The position numbers were made by a program, and so were the translations under genes. A stretch of DNA of 64,000 nt from an uncultured Lachnospiraceae bacterium (GTDB lineage Bacteria > Bacillota > Clostridia > Lachnospirales > Lachnospiraceae): positions 28,666-92,665 of the forward strand of contig CADAOZ010000010.1 in assembly GCA_902789735.1 (NCBI GenBank), written 5' to 3'. Positions 44,117-51,974 of the stretch are shown here, one piece after another. Numbering within the stretch: the first letter of the stretch is position 1; each line of letters begins with the position of its first letter. The notes beneath the pieces are model-generated. The model worked only from the letters and a program-made list of their open reading frames with translations. It had not been told where the DNA came from and did no database searches.

Positions 44117-44244
44117 AGATGAAGGCGGCCCCTGCCGGGTATGGGGGACGCGTCGCCTGCCCGGCGACCAAAACCATTCCGATCTGCGCTACACTGAAGA
44201 TGCAGCCGGCACCGGTACAGAACAGAAAAGGAATGGTATTTCAG

Positions 44245-44901
44245 ATGCAGACAATTACAGCAGATGTCTTTCAGAATTTAAAGAAGTTCATTGCGGAAAA
44301 TCTGATCCAGCCGTCTTCCAGGCAGGAACGTCAGGATGGCAGGTACAGTCAGTTCCAGGAACGTGAGAACAGCAGAAAAGGTCAGTTTCAGAACAGGCAG
44401 GAGAACCGGCAGACAGGATCCGATGTCAGAGCCGATACTGCCCCCCGGCAGGAGATCCAGGACAGTCAGCAGAACAGTTCGGAGGGTCTCCAGTACAAAG
44501 GAGATGGGAAAGAGCAGCCGGACCATACAGGCGGGCGCAGCATGGACAGTCTGATCGGGGAAGTGGGCGCTTCCTTTCGGGAAGTCCTGTTCGACCACAT
44601 AAAGGCCAGCGGCATGACCAATACAGAAGTCTATAAGAGGGCGAACATAGACAGAAAACTCTTTTCCAAGATCCGGACCAACCCTGCCTATCATCCCGGC
44701 AAGTCCACGGTCCTGGCCCTGGCCGTCGCCCTGAAACTGGATCTGACGGATACGGCCGACCTTCTGGCCAGAGCTGAGTACGCCCTGTCTCCCGGCAGTG
44801 TGGGAGACCTGATCGTACGTTATTTTATCGAGCACGGCATCTATGATCTGCAGGTCATCAATACAGCCCTGAATGAATACGACCAGCCGATTCTGGGGTA
44901 A
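44245..44901 (+). CDS. Regulator-like protein sharing its C-terminal domain with the macro-domain protein
   Basis: A 218-residue protein. Residues 1-22 are helical (VFQNLKKFIAENL), residues about 25-95 are Gln/Arg-rich and disordered, and residues 100-218 form a helical domain. That domain has TEVYKRANIDRKLFSKIRTN, KSTVLALAVALKL, LLARAEYALSP and DLIVRYFIEHGI, more than 50% identical by eye to the end of the macro-domain protein at 30717-32045. The HTH-like segment suggests DNA or RNA binding. The start ATG 44245 is a choice among several; 44119 and 44233 give N-terminal extensions with low coding appearance. It lies 32 bases before the caspase gene. Confidence 0.7.
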   Translation: MQTITADVFQNLKKFIAENLIQPSSRQERQDGRYSQFQERENSRKGQFQNRQENRQTGSDVRADTAPRQEIQDSQQNSSEGLQYKGDGKEQPDHTGGRSMDSLIGEVGASFREVLFDHIKASGMTNTEVYKRANIDRKLFSKIRTNPAYHPGKSTVLALAVALKLDLTDTADLLARAEYALSPGSVGDLIVRYFIEHGIYDLQVINTALNEYDQPILG

Positions 44902-44933
44902 GATATCAGAACAGCGAAATCGTCGGAATACTT

Positions 44934-46460
44934 ATGAACAATCACAATTTATATGCCATACTGGCAGTGCCGGGAGACTACCTGGCAGCAGGACGGGCTG
45001 ATCTGCCCGGATGGAAACAGGATATGGAAATGATGGAAAAGGCTCTCGTGGAGGGCCTTTCTTTTCCTGCGCAGCAGATCCGGAAGCTGGGCCGGGACGG
45101 CCGCTGCGGTGTCCGGGATTTTGTCAGGGAGACTGCCGGCCTGGCGCGGGCCCTCGGAGAAGAGGATCTGCTTCTGGTCTACTTTTCCGGTCACGGCAGC
45201 GCGGGGAATCTCTGCTTCAGCGATGCGCCGCTGGACCTGCAGAGCCTGATCGATCATCTGGCCGGGATCCGGGCAGCGGTCAAGATTCTGATCCTGGACT
45301 GCTGCCACGCGGGAACTTTCCGGACCGGGGGTCCGGCTGTCCTGACCATGGAGGATCCGCTGGCCGCTTTCACGGGCCATGGCATTTCTGTACTTGCTTC
45401 CACCGCGGAAGGGGAGAGGGCCGTCACAGGAGACCGGGGCAGTCTGTTCACCTGTCTGCTGGCTTCCGCCATGTGTTCCCGCCATCTGGTCCGCAGGGGC
45501 AGGATCTCCCTGCAGGAGATCTGTCAGGAGACCATTCGCCTTTCCGGGATGAGCAGCCGGGCAGTCTCCGCCATCCGTCAGCATCCGGTCTGGCGTTCTG
45601 CTATGGGTGGTACCGTTTATTTCAGGGTAAGTCCCTGGAAACAGTGGAAGGTCCGGGCCTTCCACGCGGTCGGACAGGACTTCCGGATCTGCAGGGTCAC
45701 GCCCCTCAGCACGACAAAGACCAAACGGCTGGCAGCTTTCATCAATACCGGCCGCAGAATGACAGATACGGAACTGGCGGCGGTCACGGCCTGCGCCGCT
45801 GCCATGACAGCGGACCTGCCTGTCTTTGCTGGCAGCAGGACCGCCCGGATCCACCGGGACCGGAAGACCGAGGTCCTCTGGTGCTATTTTGGCATGGATG
45901 ACAGGGACCAGGCCGGCAGTCTCTATTATGCCACAGCCGTCTGGGCCGCTTCTGAGAAACTGCGGCAGACCCTCTATCCCAAAGACCGCCACAGCCGCGT
46001 CGTAGAGAGCCCGTCAGGACCGGTCTGCCTGACTGGCAACATTTCCTATGCAATTCTGAAAGATATGCAGGAGGAGCGTCTGTCAGAAGAAGCGTATGTC
46101 CACCGCTTGAAAGAGACCTGCAGCATCATGATCACAATGGGGGAAGCCCTGATCTGGCTGTACCGGGAACAGGAGAACCGGGCCCTCAGCCGGGAGGAAT
46201 TCCGGCGCAGGGCAGAGCCGCTGGCAGAACAGATCCGCCGCCAGTATGTAAGGACCGGTGAAATGCCCCTGCCGGATCCTGCCCTGCAGGATCTGTGGGA
46301 AGCGTCTGATGATACGGCAGGCTGCATTACGGATCTGGCGGTCAATACAGAAAAATTCCTCGAAAAAGGAGACCATGTCCATCAGTGGCTTTTGGAGGAC
46401 AGCATCCGCCGCTATTATGATGCCGTCGGCAGGCTGGCGGAAAAGCGCCCCGGTCTGTGA
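44934..46460 (+). CDS. Caspase-family (C14) protease with unknown C-terminal domain
   Basis: A 508-residue soluble protein. Residues about 1-210 are a caspase/metacaspase p20-like domain: an early ILAVPGDYLAAG strand, the His motif VYFSGHGSAG (His87) and the catalytic motif LILDCCHAGTF (Cys123 or Cys124). ILASTAEGERA-type and SLFTCLLASAMCS segments follow. Residues 215-508 match nothing I recognise and may be the sensor or target-binding part (WKVRAFHAVGQDFRICRV, a predicted helical C-terminus). No membrane segment is seen. Bacterial caspases act in cell suicide and phage defence. Its place between a regulator-like gene and an ExbB/ExbD-type module is striking. Confidence 0.85.
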   Translation: MNNHNLYAILAVPGDYLAAGRADLPGWKQDMEMMEKALVEGLSFPAQQIRKLGRDGRCGVRDFVRETAGLARALGEEDLLLVYFSGHGSAGNLCFSDAPLDLQSLIDHLAGIRAAVKILILDCCHAGTFRTGGPAVLTMEDPLAAFTGHGISVLASTAEGERAVTGDRGSLFTCLLASAMCSRHLVRRGRISLQEICQETIRLSGMSSRAVSAIRQHPVWRSAMGGTVYFRVSPWKQWKVRAFHAVGQDFRICRVTPLSTTKTKRLAAFINTGRRMTDTELAAVTACAAAMTADLPVFAGSRTARIHRDRKTEVLWCYFGMDDRDQAGSLYYATAVWAASEKLRQTLYPKDRHSRVVESPSGPVCLTGNISYAILKDMQEERLSEEAYVHRLKETCSIMITMGEALIWLYREQENRALSREEFRRRAEPLAEQIRRQYVRTGEMPLPDPALQDLWEASDDTAGCITDLAVNTEKFLEKGDHVHQWLLEDSIRRYYDAVGRLAEKRPGL

Positions 46461-46647
46461 AACAGTGATTAAGGAATGGAAGGATTGGAACAGCGGATGA
46501 CTACGCCGGCTCCTGTACCGCTTTTGCCTGCGGAAGCAGATTCTGAGTGAAATCAGGACGTTCGTTTGCTATAGTATATATAGGGAGATTCAGGAAATAC
46601 GGAAGAATGGCTGAAAGAACTGGATATGCAAATGGGAGGTAATTAAA

Positions 46648-47049
46648 ATGATCACAAGTTACAGCGAATATTTGGAGAAACCGTCCGTACTTACATTTGA
46701 GGACATGACCAGGATCCACGAGGCGATCATCGCCGGCATCGGAGAGGATGAAGAGGCAGAGGCTGTGTATGACAAACTGGTCCGTGCCGGTACCAACTAC
46801 ATCGACACCAGGGCCGGCTGGAAGCTGATGCCCAAGCCGGTCCGCAAGGAACGCAATGATGAGCGCACCGCCAGGCACAACGCGGTCATCATCGCTCTGG
46901 ATGAGCTGGCAGACTGCCTGGAAGCCAAAGGAAAAGACATCGCCTGGCGTAAAGAGATCGGATTTGAGGCTGAAGACAAAGTCAACCGCAAGCGCTGCGG
47001 TGATTTCGGATGCTATATCGCCTTTATCAACAGCATCAACGCCCGCTGA
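46648..47049 (+). CDS. Small soluble protein of unknown function in the caspase-motor cluster
   Basis: A 133-residue acidic protein with a very good ribosome site (ATGGGAGGTAA). It is probably all helical (VLTFEDMTRIHEAIIAGIGE; NDERTARHNAVIIALDELAD), and ends KRCGDFGCYIAFINSINAR. I do not recognise it. A 187-base spacer before it has an AT-rich region (TTGCTATAGTATATATAGG, about 46567) that may be a promoter, so the ExbB/ExbD part may also be transcribed separately. It lies 55 bases before the ExbB-like gene. Confidence 0.65.
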   Translation: MITSYSEYLEKPSVLTFEDMTRIHEAIIAGIGEDEEAEAVYDKLVRAGTNYIDTRAGWKLMPKPVRKERNDERTARHNAVIIALDELADCLEAKGKDIAWRKEIGFEAEDKVNRKRCGDFGCYIAFINSINAR

Positions 47050-47104
47050 ACAAAGAAGACAGACCGCCCGGCAGCCTGCCGGCATCGGAGTATAGAATAT
47101 CGTT

Positions 47105-47845
47105 ATGAATCAGTTTTTAAGTATTATATCCTGTGTCATCATTATCGTTTTCGGCGTTATAGTCTTCTTTAAGCTGATGGATATCCAAAAGAAACTGACG
47201 GAAGTCTACAGAAGCTTCGACAGAATCAAAACGTCAAAGAAAGATGACTATCAGGAATATCTGGAAGAGAACGGCAATCCGGTCATTGTCAGTGCCCGGA
47301 ATTATGTGATCTATGACAGGGACCAGCTGGAAAACAACCGGGAGCTGTTCAATGCCGTATACGCGGAGTATGTGGCGTGGACCCAGGTCATCACCCTCTT
47401 TCCCATGCTGGGCATCCTGGGCACGGTTATGGGCCTGATCTTCGGCGGCAGCCTCAGCAACATTGATCAGCTGGTGGCCGGACTGGGCATGGCCCTGTGG
47501 ACGACCCTGCTGGGCCTGCTCTTCGCGATCGGTCTGAAATTTTATGATTCCATCAGCCTGGGCAAGATGATCAACAATATCGACGCGGCTTTCAATAAAG
47601 CGGATTCGGTCATCAGCAAGGAACAGCTGCGCTTCGATATCGAGCACGCCATCCACAAACATGCAGGCAGCCTGCAGGAACAGCGGCAGGAGCAGGAGGG
47701 ACAGGCAGGGCCTGAAAAGAAACAGCTGCCAGGACCTGAACCGGACAATCCATCCCCTCCGGCTGCTTTACAGGAAGAAGCCGGGGCAAAAAAAGACCGG
47801 GAGAAAGCCCTGGACTGGTCGGAACTGTCAGATGACGATTTCTGA
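47105..47845 (+). CDS. MotA/TolQ/ExbB-family proton-channel subunit
   Basis: A 246-residue membrane protein. One N-terminal helix (residues 5-23) is followed by a cytoplasmic loop of about 70 residues and the two diagnostic helices: TLFPMLGILGTVMGLIFGG (residues 97-115) and LVAGLGMALWTTLLGLLFAI (123-142). These are the pore helices of MotA/TolQ/ExbB channels that use the proton or sodium gradient. The C-terminal tail is Gln/Glu/Pro-rich. In Gram-positive bacteria such pairs are rare and are known from flagella or from the ZorAB motor of the Zorya defence system. It is followed by the ExbD-like gene 72 bases on. Confidence 0.88.
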   Translation: MNQFLSIISCVIIIVFGVIVFFKLMDIQKKLTEVYRSFDRIKTSKKDDYQEYLEENGNPVIVSARNYVIYDRDQLENNRELFNAVYAEYVAWTQVITLFPMLGILGTVMGLIFGGSLSNIDQLVAGLGMALWTTLLGLLFAIGLKFYDSISLGKMINNIDAAFNKADSVISKEQLRFDIEHAIHKHAGSLQEQRQEQEGQAGPEKKQLPGPEPDNPSPPAALQEEAGAKKDREKALDWSELSDDDF

Positions 47846-47917
47846 CCCGGACTTCCCGTTTCCGAAATCCGGCGCTGTTTCAGGCGTTATTCCTAAAAGA
47901 AGGATCGCAGCATTTCC

Positions 47918-48553
47918 ATGAAAAGAAAAAATCCGGGTTCCTCCAGCATGCCCAACGCGTCATTTGATCTGACCCCCCTGCTGGATGTCATTTTCATATG
48001 TCTGTTTGTCGTCATTATCGGCTATACCAAAATATCTGCCATGGCGGAGCAGGAGGCCGGTGAAGCGGCAGCCGCCAACAGGGAACTGCAGGCGGAGAAT
48101 GACCGTCTCAGCCAGGCCAACGGGGAACTGGAAGCCAGGACTGCAGAACTGGAAGGACAGGTAGAAGCTCTGCAGGAGCAGAATTTCGATGCGGCGGCCC
48201 GGGAGCAGGCCTACAAGGAAGCTGCGGAAGATCTGCAGAGAGATGTGATCGGTACCAAAGTCATGGTCATGACCATCTCCTGTACCTATAATCCGGCGGA
48301 TCCTGAAAAGAGGAAGATCACGATCATTACCCCGGACAGGAACTATGACGCCATAGAGATCCGCAGGGAGAATGAAGAATCGGCCTTTAAACAGCTGTCC
48401 GGCCATATGGAGAAATATATACAGCTCCATAACAAAGAAGAGGAGATCGTCGTTTTCGGCCTGAACACAGAGAATATCCTGGTCAGGGACAAAGAATCCG
48501 TTACGAAGATCATCAATGCCATGAAAGAAAAATATAAGAATAAGGCTTTTTAG
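47918..48553 (+). CDS. ExbD/TolR-like motor subunit with coiled-coil stalk
   Basis: A 211-residue bitopic protein. After a short basic N-terminus comes FDLTPLLDVIFICLFVVIIG (residues 16-35), the ExbD/TolR/MotB transmembrane helix with the ion-translocating Asp23. Residues 41-110 are a coiled coil (AAAREQAYKEAAEDLQRDV). Residues about 115-211 form a compact alpha/beta extracytoplasmic domain (ITIITPDRNYDAIEI; EEEIVVFGLNTENILVRDKES) like ExbD/TolR. It pairs with the preceding ExbB-like protein to form a stator-type complex in the membrane. The stalk is longer than in E. coli ExbD. Confidence 0.82.
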   Translation: MKRKNPGSSSMPNASFDLTPLLDVIFICLFVVIIGYTKISAMAEQEAGEAAAANRELQAENDRLSQANGELEARTAELEGQVEALQEQNFDAAAREQAYKEAAEDLQRDVIGTKVMVMTISCTYNPADPEKRKITIITPDRNYDAIEIRRENEESAFKQLSGHMEKYIQLHNKEEEIVVFGLNTENILVRDKESVTKIINAMKEKYKNKAF

Positions 48554-48570
48554 ACTTTTTGGATCATTGT

Positions 48571-49317
48571 ATGTACACAGCAGCCGCGTCAATTACCAAT
48601 TCTATAAGCAGCGTCCTGACGGCGGGACCGCCCTGGGGTCTGTGTGCGGCCGGCAAAAATCTGCCGGTCCCGCTTATTCTGCTGCAGCCGCCTTATTTGC
48701 TGCCGGCATCTCCCGTCAGGTTCATTGAAACGATCTGGGGCAGGATCCTTGCCTGCAACAGGCCTATGATCGCCGCGGGCATCACCCTGATTCTGGCGGC
48801 AGTCCTTCTGCGCAGGATCCCCCGCCTGTCCAAAGAAGACTGGATCATCAACAGCCGCAGGACGATCACAGGGCTCGGCATCCTGCTGATCGCGCTCAGC
48901 TTTACGGCCGGAAACGGCAATGGATTCGGGGTCGGCAGCGGAGACGGGATCGGGATTGGTGATGAGACCAGCAGCGGCAGCCAGCAGACGCAGGAGGATC
49001 CGGATCCTGACGGGGAACAGGACGGCAGTGATGACATGGAGCAGGACGCCGGCGCTGACCGTACCGGGAACAGTGAGAACCCGGACCGGCTTCCCACACT
49101 GTCGGATACAGAGACTGTCATCCGGATCCGCGGAAAAAACATTTACTGTCAGGAACAGCAGTGTACGATTGAAGAGCTGGAAGAAGCTGTCAGGAAAGGA
49201 TATAAGGACGGCATGGTCATGCTTGTGCAGGATGACTACGCGGATGATATTACCTATTCACAGGTCATTCAGATTCTGGAAACCTACAAGATTACCCGTG
49301 AGGAGGAGACTTTGTAA
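48571..49317 (+). CDS. Membrane-anchored protein with ExbD/TolR-like C-terminal domain
   Basis: A 248-residue protein with two hydrophobic helices (about 66-82 and 98-113), a Gly/Asp-rich linker (GNGFGVGSGDGIGIGD), and an acidic stretch to about 175. Residues 180-248 (TVIRIRGKNIYCQEQQCTIE, then MVMLVQDDYADDITYSQVIQILETYK) have the strand-turn-strand-helix pattern of the ExbD extracytoplasmic domain. It has no Asp in its helices, so it probably does not conduct ions. The ATG at 48571 is weakly supported; a TTG at 48559 is an alternative. It overlaps the next gene by one base. Confidence 0.6.
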   Translation: MYTAAASITNSISSVLTAGPPWGLCAAGKNLPVPLILLQPPYLLPASPVRFIETIWGRILACNRPMIAAGITLILAAVLLRRIPRLSKEDWIINSRRTITGLGILLIALSFTAGNGNGFGVGSGDGIGIGDETSSGSQQTQEDPDPDGEQDGSDDMEQDAGADRTGNSENPDRLPTLSDTETVIRIRGKNIYCQEQQCTIEELEEAVRKGYKDGMVMLVQDDYADDITYSQVIQILETYKITREEETL

Positions 49318-49751
49318 TGAGCGATAAAGGAACACACAGTGATAAACAGGGAAAAGGCTCGAATGCGGGCAAGGCAGCAGCCGGCGTGGCTGTGATCGCC
49401 GCCATCGTAGCTTTCTTTTCCATAAACGGCGGACAGAATATCCTGTCCGGCGGCGGAAGCGGCAGCCAGGAGCAGGACCAGAGCGCTGTACAGGAAAGCA
49501 CGGTCGTCCAGGAGGACATTCAGATCCAGATCGATACCACGGATGTATATGTCAATGGAGAGAAGATCGAATATACAGCAGGGGATACGGAGAGCCTGAA
49601 AAAAGCCTTTAAAAAGAAAATAGAGGAGCTGCTCACAGACAACTCCTCTGTTTATATCGAGTATGAGAACGGTGATTACAATACCTATCAGGCCGTGCAG
49701 CAGGTCCTGGACGATATGTCCATCGAAACGATCCAGGTCCAGGAAAATTAG
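49317..49751 (+). CDS. Membrane-anchored protein with ExbD-like C-terminal domain
   Basis: A 144-residue protein: a basic, Gly/Ser-rich N-terminus, one helix (residues about 19-36, AAAGVAVIAAIVAFFSI), a Gln/Ser linker and a C-terminal domain (VQEDIQIQIDTTDVYVNG, ..., SVYIEYENGDYNTYQAVQQV). The strand, acidic turn, helix order resembles the preceding two proteins' C-terminal domains. No Asp in its helix. The start overlaps the previous stop (TAATG). Convergent end overlap of four bases with the XRE gene. It is the last member of the cluster. Confidence 0.62.
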   Translation: MSDKGTHSDKQGKGSNAGKAAAGVAVIAAIVAFFSINGGQNILSGGGSGSQEQDQSAVQESTVVQEDIQIQIDTTDVYVNGEKIEYTAGDTESLKKAFKKKIEELLTDNSSVYIEYENGDYNTYQAVQQVLDDMSIETIQVQEN

Positions 49752-50242
49752 GAAGGATTGTTTTCCTCCCGGTCCGGAAGATTCTGCTCCATCCAGTAGC
49801 GCAGGGTATCCGCTGTCAGGGAGATGTTCTCCAGCTTTTCACGGATCAGCATAAAATCATCCAGTTCGTCTTCGGTGATTTTATCGTCTACGGAAATATC
49901 CACAAAGCGGTCCTTGAGCTGATTCAGGGAATTCAGCGTGGAAAGCGTTTCCAGGGTGATCCTGGACAGGTCCTTGATCTCAATGTAGGGAACATGCTTC
50001 CTGCCGATCGGACACTCCCGGGAACAATAATAATTGCATAGCAGGGAATCATCATAAGCCTCCGCCATGGCCAGGACATCCTCCGGGTTGGCGGAGGCTC
50101 TTCCGTTTTCAATCTTTTCGATACGGTCCGCGGAAATATAGTCCATTCGTTCGGAAGCCTTCTCCCGGGTCAGGCCGCATTTTTCCCTCGCCTTTTCATA
50201 GGGAGTCTTCGCTTCGTCACTTTTACTGGATTTCCTGCCCAT
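49748..50242 (-). CDS. XRE-family transcriptional regulator
   Basis: A 164-residue protein with an N-terminal helix-turn-helix (EKAREKCGLTREKASERMDY, DRIEKIENGRA) of Xre/Cro type. The rest contains two CxxxC-like cysteine positions (LLCNYYCSRECPIG) and helical segments. Start ATG 50242 has GAGGTGG upstream; GTG 50251 is an alternative. Its last codons overlap the last codons of the ExbD-like gene on the other strand. It could control the cluster, but it is not divergent from it, so that is a guess. Confidence 0.72.
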   Translation of the reverse strand: MGRKSSKSDEAKTPYEKAREKCGLTREKASERMDYISADRIEKIENGRASANPEDVLAMAEAYDDSLLCNYYCSRECPIGRKHVPYIEIKDLSRITLETLSTLNSLNQLKDRFVDISVDDKITEDELDDFMLIREKLENISLTADTLRYWMEQNLPDREENNPS

Positions 50243-50382
50243 CTGTTCCACCTCTTTTTTCCGCGAAGAAAGCGTAAATCCATAGCCTATTCCGCTTTAC
50301 CCGCCGTGTACTTCCTGTACATTTTAACATACAATCTATCATGTAAACAGAAAGAACAGACAAATCAGAAAAGAGGCTTACC

Positions 50383-50508
50383 ATGGACGTGAAGAAACGG
50401 CAGCTGTTGATCCGAATTTCCAATGAGATTCAAAGGAATCCCGCTTATGCCGAAAAGCTCGGCCTTCGGGACGCCACCAAAATAAAGAAAGAAGAGGCAA
50501 AAAAATGA
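50383..50508 (+). CDS. Small basic protein, 41 residues
   Basis: MDVKKRQLLIRISNEIQRNP, then AYAEKLGLRDATKIKKEEAKK, with AAGAGG 12 bases before ATG. Its TGA overlaps the ATG of the following small membrane protein (ATGA), a hallmark of translational coupling. Basic and helical, possibly nucleic-acid or membrane-surface binding. I know no family for it. Confidence 0.6.
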   Translation: MDVKKRQLLIRISNEIQRNPAYAEKLGLRDATKIKKEEAKK

Positions 50509-50723
50509 TCACTATCATTACACTGGTAATTATGTTTATGATTTTAGGCGGAATCATCAAACTGTTTTTCAGAGCAACATTCGGGATCTTCAAGATCCTC
50601 GGATCCATCATTGCTTTTATCGCCTTCCCGGTGCTCTTCCTGGCCGGAGGAGTCATCGTGGTCCCGCTTATATTGATATTAATTGCCCTTGGCTTTATGG
50701 CCATGGCTGTCTCCCTCAGCTAA
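50505..50723 (+). CDS. Small two-helix membrane protein
   Basis: A 72-residue very hydrophobic protein: helix MITIITLVIMFMILGGIIKL, an amphipathic FFRATFGIFKILG stretch and a second helix from about residue 40. It is coupled to the 41-residue basic protein by a four-base overlap. Function unknown. It could be a small toxin-like or phage-shock-like membrane peptide; the sequence alone does not decide. Confidence 0.62.
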   Translation: MITIITLVIMFMILGGIIKLFFRATFGIFKILGSIIAFIAFPVLFLAGGVIVVPLILILIALGFMAMAVSLS

Positions 50724-50896
50724 AGAGGCAGCGGGTATACGCATACCTGGTATAAATGTACTTGGCATAACCATACTTGTTTTCTCCTCCTACCCCTTTG
50801 TGACGGCTTCTTCCCAATGCCTTACCGGCAGCGGGAAGAAGCTGATTTTTTTTGCGGGAACTGAACACGAAATAATGCTGAAAAGTCCCGGCACAT

Positions 50897-50941
50897 AAAA
50901 AGATCCGGCACACGGAAATCAATCCATGTGCCGGATCTTTT
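50897..50941. terminator. Bidirectional intrinsic terminator
   Basis: AAAAGATCCGGCACACGG and CCATGTGCCGGATCTTTT form a long near-perfect stem. It has T runs on both strands and lies between the small membrane gene and the convergent exonuclease gene. No gene is seen between 50724 and 50896. Confidence 0.85.
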
Positions 50942-50968
50942 ATAGATGTTCTGTGGAGCTGCGTTCTG

Positions 50969-51622
50969 TCAGGCCAGCTGCAGCTCTGTAAAGTTGAACA
51001 TATCGCCAAAAGTAAAAACATGGGGTGTCATGGCATCCTTCCAGATCCTGCGGATCCGGCGGAACTGCTCGGAATCCCTGGAGGCTTTGTACAGCTTCGC
51101 GGTGTTGTCAGCGTCAGGCAGAGCGCCATGGGCTTTGCCTGCAAAATCCAGGCCTGCCATCTCTACTGCTTTGCTCAGGCTCACGACTCTGCCCAGAGAC
51201 AGCAGGCGGGAGAATTCCTCCTGAAAATCCTGCCAGTGGTTGAGCATGTAGGAGATTTCCGGCCTGTCCTGCGGATATTTCAGCAGCAGTTCGTCCATCA
51301 TCTGATATATATCGCTGTCGCTCCATGAAAAGATCTGGTATTCTTCCTCCCCGCACCAGCGGATAAAGCGGTCAAAGACCGGACAGAACGGATCGGCATC
51401 CTCAAGCATTTCTGTAGTGATGCCGGTCAGGCTCCGGACTTTTCTGACCACCTCTGTATTATAGACGGGCTTTACATATTCACGGAACTCCTTTACGGTA
51501 TTCAGTTTTTCATCCAGCATAACAGCACCAAACTCAATGATTTCCCGGCTGCAGCACTTACGTACTTCCTTGAATTCTCTTTTGACGGGATTCATTTCCA
51601 GGTCCAGAAAAATATACTTCAT
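50969..51622 (-). CDS. DEDDh-family 3'-5' exonuclease
   Basis: A 217-residue protein. The first exonuclease motif IFLDLEMNPV (Asp, Glu) opens the protein, a central SWSDSDIYQMMDELL supplies the second Asp, and AHGALPDADNTAKLYKA is the DEDDh third motif with its catalytic His and Asp. Related proteins (KapD/PNase H-like, ERI-1-like) trim RNA or DNA. Located after a terminator on the reverse strand with no obvious partner. Confidence 0.83.
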   Translation of the reverse strand: MKYIFLDLEMNPVKREFKEVRKCCSREIIEFGAVMLDEKLNTVKEFREYVKPVYNTEVVRKVRSLTGITTEMLEDADPFCPVFDRFIRWCGEEEYQIFSWSDSDIYQMMDELLLKYPQDRPEISYMLNHWQDFQEEFSRLLSLGRVVSLSKAVEMAGLDFAGKAHGALPDADNTAKLYKASRDSEQFRRIRRIWKDAMTPHVFTFGDMFNFTELQLA

Positions 51623-51785
51623 ATACCCTCCATTCTACGAACCAATTAAGGCTGATACACTAAAACCTTTCTTTCGTCTGCACATTCAGAATAGCACTGT
51701 TTACGAAAATTCTTTTTCGCAGGGCTCTGAAGGCGCACCGGCTATCTCTGCCAGATATATCATCTCAAAATGGGAGGGTAAAAAA

Positions 51786-51863
51786 ATGCATTCGAAAGGA
51801 ACTTCCGGCCTGGATAATTGGAAAATTAACTTCCGGCCGTTTCAGGCCTTGCAGAGATTCTAA
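51786..51863 (+). CDS. Possible 25-residue peptide
   Basis: ATG 51786 is preceded by a very good ribosome site (TGGGAGGG, seven bases upstream) and reads MHSKGTSGLDNWKINFRPFQ, ALQRF. No homologue is known to me. It may be a leader peptide or chance. The spacer 51623-51974 otherwise shows no gene. Confidence 0.35.
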   Translation: MHSKGTSGLDNWKINFRPFQALQRF

Positions 51864-51974
51864 TTCCGGAAAAAACATGTTACTCTTATGACAGAAACCG
51901 GTCGGTACCGGTCGGTCCGCAGGAACATAAAGTGTTCTGAACGGCATATTAACAGGAATAACCGGAGGTGGGGA

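Noticed and set aside
44113..44244. N-terminal extension of the regulator-like gene to 44113 or 44119
   Set aside because: The extra 40 residues (KAAPAGYGGRVACPATK) look non-coding, overlap the HIRAN stop and lack a ribosome site; ATG 44245 fits the helical start better.
47105..48553. Zorya defence system (ZorA/ZorB)
   Set aside because: The channel pair fits the superfamily, but no ZorC/D/E-type helicase or nuclease gene lies near, ZorB-type OmpA peptidoglycan-binding domain is absent, and a caspase takes the effector place.
49748..50242. Toxin-antitoxin pair made of the XRE gene and the neighbour
   Set aside because: The neighbouring gene is convergent and anchored in the membrane; no typical toxin is adjacent.
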